A model generated the notes under the pieces. It was not told where the DNA came from. It was given only the letters and a program-made list of their open reading frames with translations, and searched no databases. From NCBI GenBank assembly GCA_030834765.1, contig JAUQXG010000433.1, positions 1-6,486 on the forward strand: a stretch of 6,486 nucleotides of DNA, read 5' to 3'. Position numbers and translations under genes: made by a program. Position 1 is the first letter of the stretch. The number at the start of each line of letters is the position of its first letter. Below are positions 1 to 4,433 of the stretch, piece by piece. This DNA comes from Lutispora sp. (lineage in GTDB: Bacteria; Bacillota; Clostridia; Lutisporales; Lutisporaceae).

Positions 1-569
1 AGAATTGCACTTGCCATCTTCTCTTTAGCCTTATCGTAGATATCAAAAATATACTTTGCTCTGCGGGGATTGTGATATACTTTCCAATACCTGCACATCA
101 GGCACTCTTTGCCTTGATTGGCAATAAAACCTATAACATCCTTTACTGGATAACCCAGAAAAACGCCCATTTCATGTGGACATCCAAAACAAAATTTACT
201 TTTTAATCTCTCTAAGCAATCCTCAATACTCATGTTCCTTGTATATCCATAGTCATTGAGAAATCTCATATGTTCTTCTTTAAGCAAATGCCCTTTTAAA
301 ACTTCAGGCTTATAGATTAAAACCAAAACGCTATCTTCGGTTCTGCGAAGTTCAAAAAAACTGATATTTAGATTTTTTGATACTTCTTTCTTATGCTGCT
401 GCCATAAGATATAAAGGTTTCTTTGATTTTTGGTAAGAGTAATAAGGGTTGAAGGCTTATGACCTTCAACCGTAGGTGCCGCAGAATATGCAACCATAGA
501 TAGCAAATAGCTTTTGTCATCAAATCCATCTATAACCCTGACAAATTCCAAAACTGACTGGTTATCCAT
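1..569 (-). CDS. DUF3793 family protein, partial (C-terminus outside window)
   Basis: No function is assigned to this family. The visible part is 189 codons from an ATG at 569; the gene continues past base 1, so the C-terminus is missing. The match to DUF3793 rests on the segment around residues 126-149 (FCFGCPHEMGVFLGYP then a hydrophobic stretch) and on CLMCRYWKVY at 156-165 followed by a basic, Lys-rich helix. Two CxxC pairs are visible, C127/C130 and C156/C159, with H132 beside the first; this could be a metal or Fe-S site, which is inference. I see no signal peptide or membrane segment, so it is probably cytosolic. The start lies three bases after the flavodoxin stop, with an AGAGG site inside the end of the flavodoxin gene, so translation is probably coupled. 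It shares the Fur-box-preceded unit with DUF2325 and flavodoxin, which suggests expression during iron limitation. Confidence 0.85.
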   Translation of the reverse strand, partial: MDNQSVLEFVRVIDGFDDKSYLLSMVAYSAAPTVEGHKPSTLITLTKNQRNLYILWQQHKKEVSKNLNISFFELRRTEDSVLVLIYKPEVLKGHLLKEEHMRFLNDYGYTRNMSIEDCLERLKSKFCFGCPHEMGVFLGYPVKDVIGFIANQGKECLMCRYWKVYHNPRRAKYIFDIYDKAKEKMASAI

Positions 570-572
570 GGA

Positions 573-1004
573 TTAAGCCTCTGAGAGTTTTTGACCTAAC
601 TGACTGGATTCTTGAAGTCCATCTTCGTCAGGTGTATTATTGACTATCAAGCCATCTGCAACCAGATTCACTCCGCAGTTTTTCATCCTCTCCACCCAAG
701 ATCTCATCCATTCTCCATCGCCCCAATCATATGAACCGAATAAAGCAAAAGGTTTTCCAGATAAGGATGCTTTCTCAAGAGAGCTTACAAAAGGCTCCAT
801 TTCATCTTCTTCAAGCACTTCATTCCCCATGGAGGGGCATCCAAGAGCTACTGCATCGGCATTCAATACATCTTCCAATGTTGCTTGACCAACTTCTAGA
901 AGTTTTACTTCTCCTCCACCCAGTTTTGCTCCTTGGGCAACTGCTTCAGCCATTTTCTCAGTGTTGCCAGTTCCGCTCCAATAGATAATACTAATTTTTT
1001 TCAT
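573..1004 (-). CDS. Short-chain flavodoxin
   Basis: This is a soluble FMN-binding electron carrier of 143 residues, the usual length of short-chain flavodoxins. The FMN phosphate loop is WSGTGNTEKM at residues 9-18. The two loops that contact the isoalloxazine ring are GCPSMG at 55-60 and GSYDWGDGEW at 90-99, with W94 and Y92 as likely stacking residues. The acidic run EVLEEDEMEPF after the first loop is typical of clostridial flavodoxins. The ATG at 1004 has an AAGGAG site ten bases upstream. The gene lies 34 bases downstream of the DUF2325 gene and three bases upstream of the DUF3793 gene, as the middle of a three-gene unit with a Fur box at its head. Flavodoxins often replace ferredoxin when iron is scarce, which fits this context. 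Its redox partners cannot be read from the sequence. Confidence 0.95.
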   Translation of the reverse strand: MKKISIIYWSGTGNTEKMAEAVAQGAKLGGGEVKLLEVGQATLEDVLNADAVALGCPSMGNEVLEEDEMEPFVSSLEKASLSGKPFALFGSYDWGDGEWMRSWVERMKNCGVNLVADGLIVNNTPDEDGLQESSQLGQKLSEA

Positions 1005-1038
1005 TTTACATCTACTCCTTCTTTATCAATAAATATTA

Positions 1039-1326
1039 TTATATGCTGCTCTCAAGCATCCTTATTGAGCTTTCAAGGGAAACAGCACTGCTGTTATGAC
1101 ACCTAATCACAGGTATATTTTTTCTTTTGGCTTCCTTTACAGCAACACTCACCATAGAATGAGACACCGTATTGGTAAATAATACGATACCATCAGGATT
1201 TCCTATAACCTTTTCAAACTTAGAAGGTCTCTGGGTAAAAACCTTTACCTTATGTCCAAATTTGCTGCCTATACCTTTATATGTATCATGCATTCTGTCA
1301 TGTCCGCCTATCAGTAAAATACTCAT
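1039..1326 (-). CDS. DUF2325 domain-containing protein
   Basis: This is a 95-residue protein made of a single DUF2325 domain; the family has no established biochemical role that I know of. Family marks are the N-terminal strand and loop MSILLIGGHDR (1-11), GNPDGIVLFTNTVSHSMV (42-59), and KNIPVIRCHNSS (69-80). The alternation of strands and helices resembles a small Rossmann-like fold. H9, D10, H56, C76 and H77 are polar residues in the conserved loops and could bind metal or a ligand; this is inference. The start at 1326 is chosen because AAAGGAG lies seven bases upstream and the domain begins there. An ATG at 1380 in the same frame would add 18 residues encoded by the Fur box, which is not credible. 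It is the first gene of a unit with flavodoxin and DUF3793, which suggests a role in the response to low iron. Confidence 0.88.
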   Translation of the reverse strand: MSILLIGGHDRMHDTYKGIGSKFGHKVKVFTQRPSKFEKVIGNPDGIVLFTNTVSHSMVSVAVKEAKRKNIPVIRCHNSSAVSLESSIRMLESSI

Positions 1327-1333
1327 ATAAACA

Positions 1334-1340
1334 CTCCTTT
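1334..1340 (-). promoter_or_regulatory. Ribosome binding site of the DUF2325 gene
   Basis: AAAGGAG lies seven bases before the ATG at 1326. It decides between this start and the in-frame ATG at 1380, which has no such site. Confidence 0.8.
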
Positions 1341-1358
1341 CATTTTCCATTTTAATAT

Positions 1359-1379
1359 TGATATTGATATTCATTATCA
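1359..1379 (-). promoter_or_regulatory. Fur box upstream of the DUF2325-flavodoxin-DUF3793 unit
   Basis: Read on the plus strand, bases 1365-1379 are TGATATTCATTATCA, one mismatch from the 7-1-7 Fur consensus TGATAAT-N-ATTATCA. A second, weaker copy at 1359-1373 (three mismatches) is offset by six bases, the stagger expected when two Fur dimers bind overlapping sites. The element lies 33-53 bases upstream of the DUF2325 start, in the 71-base gap after the Cys-rich membrane protein gene. A promoter is expected here, but I could not find a convincing -35/-10 pair: GATAAT and TAAAAT are possible -10 elements without a good partner. Confidence 0.8.
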
Positions 1380-1397
1380 TTCCATATCTAAAAAAAT

Positions 1398-1541
1398 TTA
1401 TTTGCCCTTATTTTCATAGCAATCTCCGCTGCTACAATCACATCCGCACACATTCTCACCTTTGCGTAAGCGATTGGCTCTGCTGATGATAACATATAAT
1501 GTCACTCCTATAATAAGCCCTCCGGCAATCCAGTTAATCAT
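1398..1541 (-). CDS. FeoB-associated Cys-rich membrane protein
   Basis: This is a 47-residue protein below the size cut-off of many gene callers. Residues 3-20 (from WIAGG through LYVIIS) form one membrane helix. A basic stretch follows (R21 to K27), then a cytosolic-looking tail with C32, C34, C36 and C41 in the pattern CxCxC-x4-C. This layout matches the small Cys-rich membrane proteins found beside FeoB in Gram-positive bacteria, sometimes discussed as FeoC-like accessory factors. The four cysteines could handle iron or an Fe-S cluster, which is inference. The ATG at 1541 is preceded by AAGGAG with five bases of spacing. The gene overlaps the terminal codons of the broken Fur-family ORF and is the last gene of the feo unit. 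The gap to the next gene holds a Fur box, and I see no terminator hairpin in it. Confidence 0.9.
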   Translation of the reverse strand: MINWIAGGLIIGVTLYVIISRANRLRKGENVCGCDCSSGDCYENKGK

Positions 1542-1671
1542 TCAATCTCCTTCTTTCACTTTCCTCAAAGCATCTTCGTTCTGCAATGATATTCAGCACT
1601 GCCTGTCTCTGCTTTGTCAGTCTATAGCCTTTCTTATTCAATTGATTCTTTAATTCTGTATGACTGCTCAT
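1534..1671 (-). pseudogene. Fur-family regulator remnant (N-terminus only)
   Basis: The 45-codon ORF starts with an ATG at 1671, an AAGGTG site eight bases upstream, and 17 bases after the feoB stop. Its first 31 residues, MSSHTELKNQLNKKGYRLTK continuing to LNIIAE, match the first helices of the winged-helix DNA-binding domain of Fur-family repressors. Homology then stops: the rest of the DNA-binding domain, the dimerisation domain and all metal sites (about 110 residues) are absent, and the last 14 codons (from RRCFEESE to the TAA at 1534) look unrelated. Read one base later, the same DNA gives EDALRKVKEGD and a TGA at 1542-1544 directly before the next ATG, which may be the original C-terminal tail. 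An internal out-of-frame deletion explains both. Whether the parent was Fur, PerR or Zur cannot be told; position between feoB and the accessory gene favours Fur. Confidence 0.78.
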
Positions 1672-1688
1672 GATATCATCACCTTTTC

Positions 1689-3734
1689 CTAGCTTAGTCC
1701 AAACAGCCTGCCAATCTGATAGATCAAGAATGCCACGATCCATGCGATACCAGTCTGATAGCCTACTGCAATAAAAGTCCATTTCCAGGAATTCATCTCT
1801 CTCTTTATGGCTCCAAAGGCAGCTATGCATGGCATATATAGTACGGTAAAAGCCATAAATGCATACGCCTTCAATGGTGTAAAAGCTGTCTGAAGAGCAA
1901 CACCTAGTTGAGTAACCTCCTCACCTACTTCTCCTAATCCATATAGTATTCCCAAGGTTGCAACCACCACTTCCTTGGCTATAAGTCCTGTAAGCAAAGC
2001 AACTGCTGATTTCCAATCTCCAAATCCCAATGGTGCAAATATAGGCGCTATCGCTTTACCCATAGCTCCTAAAATACTATCTGCCGGATCTTCCACCATC
2101 TGCACGGAAAAATCAAAGGACTGGAGGAACCATATCATCACTGCTGCTGCAAATATGATCGTCCCTGCTTTTTTTATAAAAGCCATACCTCTCTCTGCCA
2201 TATGTATTCCAAGACCTTTTAAGGTTGGAATCCTATATGGAGGAAGCTCCATTACAAAAGGTGCTACTTCTCCTTTCAAAATAGAGTTCTTTAATAATAT
2301 CCCAGATAAAATCGCTATTACAATACCAAGCACATAAATCGAAAATATAATTGCTCCCTGATTATTTGAAAAAAAGGCTGCTGCAAATAATGCATAAACT
2401 GGCAGCTTGGCACCGCAAGACATAAAAGGTGTCAATATAATTGTCAATCGTCTGTCTTTTTCACTTTCCAGCGTTCTGGATGCCATTACAGCTGGAACAC
2501 CGCAGCCAAAACCTAATAACATCGGTATAAAGGATTTTCCGCTTAACCCAAGTTTTCTAAGAAATCTATCCATTATAAAAGCTGCTCTTGCCATATAGCC
2601 CGTGTCTTCCAAAAGTGCAAGAAAGAAAAACAGCAACATAATTTGTGGTACAAATACAAGCATACTTCCAAGCCCAGCTACTATACCATCAATTACCAGT
2701 GCTCTCAACCATTCAGCAACGCCACCTGCTTCAAGCCACCTTAATAAGGTTCCTGCAACTGCATCGCTCATAAAACCATCTACCCAATCGATAGTAAATG
2801 ATCCAATGGCACCAAAAGTAATCTGAAAAATAGCATACATAATTGATAGAAATAAGGGAATGGCTAATATCCTGTTTGTAACAATTCTGTCTACTTTATC
2901 AGACCACGTGAGTCCGCTATTTCCTAATTGTTTCTTAACTGTTTTCTCTATAACACGAGATATGTATTTATATCTGCTATCTGCAAAAACTGTTTCCAGA
3001 TCATTTTCGTAATGCTTTTCAAGTTTTTCTTGAAAGCTCTTTAAATCCTTGATTATATTTGTAGGTATATGATACTTTTCTTTTACTTTTTCATCTCCCT
3101 CTAAGAGTTTCAAGGAAATCCATCTGGAATTCCAACCCTTGGCATTGCCTATAGGAGAAATCAGTTTTTCAACTTCATCTAGGTATCCTTCGATTATGTC
3201 ATCTAAGACTTTATGATCCTTTTTTACAAAACCAGTTTTTGCCGTTTCCGCTACCACTAAAGCCTTCTCAACAACTTCTCTGACCCCGGAGTTTTTACTT
3301 GCTGATGCAGGTATTACAGGAATGCCTAGATATTTTTCAAGCTCATTGATATCGATTCTGTCCTTTCTGGCATCTGCAACATCTATCATGTTAAGAACAA
3401 GCACCAGTGGCACTCCTAACTCTTTGAGCTGTAATGTAAGATAAAGGTTTCTTTCTATATTGGAAGCATCAACAATATTGATAACCACATCAGGTTTTTC
3501 ATCCACGATATAATCTCTAGCGATGATTTCCTCCAGAGAATAAGGGGATAAGGAATAGATGCCTGGTAAGTCTATTATTTTTACATCTTCTTTAATCTTC
3601 CTGGCCTTACCCTCTTTTTTCTCTACTGTGACACCTGGCCAGTTGCCCACATGTTGAGCAGCTCCCGTTATTTCGTTAAACATTGTTGTTTTTCCGCTAT
3701 TAGGATTGCCAACCAGTGCAAATGTATATGTCAT
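1689..3734 (-). CDS. feoB: Ferrous iron transporter FeoB
   Basis: This is the 681-residue GTP-dependent Fe2+ importer of the inner (cytoplasmic) membrane, a normal length for the family. The N-terminal G domain shows G1 GNPNSGKT (9-16), the switch region HVGNWPGVTVEKKEG (28-42), G3 DLPG (55-58), G4 NMID (115-118) and G5 SAS (144-146). A helical GDI-like linker runs to about 285, followed by several membrane helices. The first Gate region is at about 402-455 with GFGCGVPAV and TPFMSCGAKLPVY (C411, C440). The second Gate is at about 576-640 with GLIAKEVVVATLG and the FeoB C-terminal motif MPC (C636). I chose the ATG at 3734 because AAAGGA lies eight bases upstream and the G domain starts at once. 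The ATG at 3779 would add 15 residues encoded by the Fur box and lacks a ribosome binding site. It follows feoA and the broken second feoA. Confidence 0.96.
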   Translation of the reverse strand: MTYTFALVGNPNSGKTTMFNEITGAAQHVGNWPGVTVEKKEGKARKIKEDVKIIDLPGIYSLSPYSLEEIIARDYIVDEKPDVVINIVDASNIERNLYLTLQLKELGVPLVLVLNMIDVADARKDRIDINELEKYLGIPVIPASASKNSGVREVVEKALVVAETAKTGFVKKDHKVLDDIIEGYLDEVEKLISPIGNAKGWNSRWISLKLLEGDEKVKEKYHIPTNIIKDLKSFQEKLEKHYENDLETVFADSRYKYISRVIEKTVKKQLGNSGLTWSDKVDRIVTNRILAIPLFLSIMYAIFQITFGAIGSFTIDWVDGFMSDAVAGTLLRWLEAGGVAEWLRALVIDGIVAGLGSMLVFVPQIMLLFFFLALLEDTGYMARAAFIMDRFLRKLGLSGKSFIPMLLGFGCGVPAVMASRTLESEKDRRLTIILTPFMSCGAKLPVYALFAAAFFSNNQGAIIFSIYVLGIVIAILSGILLKNSILKGEVAPFVMELPPYRIPTLKGLGIHMAERGMAFIKKAGTIIFAAAVMIWFLQSFDFSVQMVEDPADSILGAMGKAIAPIFAPLGFGDWKSAVALLTGLIAKEVVVATLGILYGLGEVGEEVTQLGVALQTAFTPLKAYAFMAFTVLYMPCIAAFGAIKREMNSWKWTFIAVGYQTGIAWIVAFLIYQIGRLFGLS

Positions 3735-3742
3735 CTGATATT

Positions 3743-3748
3743 TCCTTT
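3743..3748 (-). promoter_or_regulatory. Ribosome binding site that sets the feoB start
   Basis: AAAGGA lies eight bases before the ATG at 3734. The alternative in-frame ATG at 3779 has only a G-rich run about 16 bases away, too far to serve it. Confidence 0.7.
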
Positions 3749-3753
3749 CAACT

Positions 3754-3774
3754 TGATATTGATAATCATTCTCA
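3754..3774 (-). promoter_or_regulatory. Fur box directly upstream of feoB
   Basis: On the plus strand 3760-3774 reads TGATAATCATTCTCA, one mismatch from the TGATAAT-N-ATTATCA Fur consensus. A second copy at 3754-3768, TGATATTGATAATCA, has two mismatches and is staggered by six bases. The element sits 20-40 bases upstream of the chosen feoB start, so feoB probably has its own iron-regulated promoter besides read-through from feoA. A weak pair on the minus strand, TTTAAA then 17 bases then TATCAA, overlaps the box, but its fit is poor and I do not annotate it separately. Confidence 0.75.
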
Positions 3775-3810
3775 CTCATAGTTTAAATTTTTTTCCCCGC
3801 CCGGTCATAT

Positions 3811-3990
3811 TTATTTAATCGTAATCTTTTCTGCATCTGCTTTTCTAAAGGTCAATTCAACTCCTGAAAATTCAATCTTATGGGGTCTCCAAGAGGTGCT
3901 ACTTTTCTTTCTTGCCGCACCTTCTCTAGTATCTTTAACTATTACCCCTTTATCACCAGATTTAATTCTTTTAAAGCTTCCTTTTTCTTC
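3811..3990 (-). pseudogene. feoA: Decayed second feoA
   Basis: The stretch between feoA and feoB carries recognisable FeoA (SH3-like domain) sequence in pieces. From 3972 to 3907 one frame gives KRIKSGDKGVIVK and then REGAARK, the FeoA N-terminal part. From 3908 to 3867, one base out of frame, it gives RKVAPLGDPIRLNF, the FeoA middle part. From 3864 the first frame resumes with GVELTFRKADAEKITIK and a TAA at 3811-3813. About 15 residues expected between the first two pieces (the LxDMGxTxGT region) are missing, and one base is missing near 3865. No ATG, GTG or TTG stands where the start should be, although an AAGGA-like site survives. Tandem feoA genes before feoB are common in Clostridia, so this is most likely the degraded second copy. 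The open frame of 59 codons that remains is scrambled in the middle and unlikely to be functional. Confidence 0.82.
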
Positions 3991-4209
3991 TTAACACGCT
4001 TCTACCATAAGTTGTTGAGCCACACCTCTGTTTATTGCCACTCTAGCACCTTTTATATTAACAATCAAGTTACCGCCCATCTCTGAAATAACACAAATAG
4101 ATGCACCTGGAGTAATTCCAAGAGTTTCAAGAAATTTCTTTGTCGCTTCCTTCGCATTGCAAACATTTACTATTGCTTCCTTACCTAAGGGAACCATCGT
4201 TAAAGGCAT
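3991..4209 (-). CDS. feoA: Ferrous iron transport protein FeoA
   Basis: This is a 72-residue cytosolic protein with the SH3-like FeoA fold, the usual size. It is thought to bind FeoB and support Fe2+ uptake. Family marks are LETLGITPGASICV (27-40) and GGNLIVNIKGARVAINRGVA (45-64), the latter giving the paired C-terminal strands. The start at 4209 has GGAGG seven bases upstream. An in-frame ATG at 4266 would require translating through the promoter and Fur box, so it is rejected. It is the first gene of the iron-uptake cluster and the only intact feoA in the window, because the second copy that follows it is broken. Transcription should start about 20 bases upstream, giving a very short leader. 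Confidence 0.95.
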   Translation of the reverse strand: MPLTMVPLGKEAIVNVCNAKEATKKFLETLGITPGASICVISEMGGNLIVNIKGARVAINRGVAQQLMVEAC

Positions 4210-4237
4210 AACCTCACCTCCGATATTTATTATACTC

Positions 4238-4266
4238 ATTATACTACAGATGATAACGATTATCAA
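4238..4266 (-). promoter_or_regulatory. Sigma-A-type promoter of feoA
   Basis: On the minus strand TTGATA (4266-4261) is followed by exactly 17 bases and then a perfect TATAAT (4243-4238). This is one mismatch from the full consensus. Transcription probably starts near 4231, leaving a leader of about 22 bases that already contains the ribosome binding site, so no riboswitch fits. Confidence 0.9.
4251..4265 (-). promoter_or_regulatory. Fur box inside the feoA promoter
   Basis: On the plus strand the bases read TGATAACGATTATCA, one mismatch from the Fur consensus TGATAAT-N-ATTATCA. The site covers most of the -35 element and most of the spacer of the feoA promoter, so bound Fe-Fur would block RNA polymerase. 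This is the classic arrangement for iron repression. Confidence 0.9.
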
Positions 4267-4348
4267 TATCTTTTATTAATTATTTTTACTATTTGCTTAT
4301 ATGAATTATAAAATACCTTGAATACATGTGGATACAGTATTTCTATAT

Positions 4349-4391
4349 AAAAAATAAACAATCCTTTATCAATCAGAATTGCTTATTTTTT
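4349..4391 (-). terminator. Probable terminator after selB
   Basis: On the minus strand the arm at 4391-4376 (AAAAAATAAGCAATTC) pairs with the arm at 4364-4349 (GGATTGTTTATTTTTT) around an 11-base loop. All 16 positions pair, two of them as G-U. The 3' arm ends in a T run, as in Rho-independent terminators, and the A-run on the other side makes the hairpin usable in both directions. It lies 43 bases after the selB stop and upstream of the feoA promoter, so it separates the two units. The stem is poor in GC, which lowers certainty. Confidence 0.65.
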
Positions 4392-4433
4392 AAGTTCCTT
4401 TAGATTTCTTCCATTTTTTTATTTATACTATCA

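Noticed and set aside
640..988. Plus-strand ORFs opposite flavodoxin, feoB, feoA and selB
   Set aside because: They lie antisense to clear genes, have no family-like sequence and no convincing ribosome binding sites.
1327..1380. Longer DUF2325 start at 1380
   Set aside because: The added 18 residues are encoded by the Fur box, and the strong ribosome binding site lies before 1326.
1542..1581. Programmed frameshift joining the Fur N-terminus to the alternative-frame tail
   Set aside because: The joined product would still lack the rest of the DNA-binding domain, dimerisation domain and metal sites, so a frameshift would not restore a regulator; a deletion explains the data better.
1534..1830. 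A 98-codon minus-strand ORF spanning the feoB end
   Set aside because: The first 53 codons overlap feoB in another frame and resemble nothing; only the part from the ATG at 1671, with its own ribosome binding site, carries Fur homology.
573..3990. Selenoprotein genes with in-frame TGA near selAB
   Set aside because: The intact genes have no in-frame internal TGA, and the TGA codons seen are ordinary ends of reading frames.
3811..4209. Stop-codon readthrough giving a FeoA-FeoA fusion
   Set aside because: The frame after the feoA TAA is open, but it is scrambled in the middle by the deletion and one-base shift, and the stop is TAA, not a UGA that selenocysteine decoding could use.
4210..4266. 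Longer feoA start at 4266
   Set aside because: The extension would be encoded by the promoter and Fur box; GGAGG precedes the ATG at 4209.
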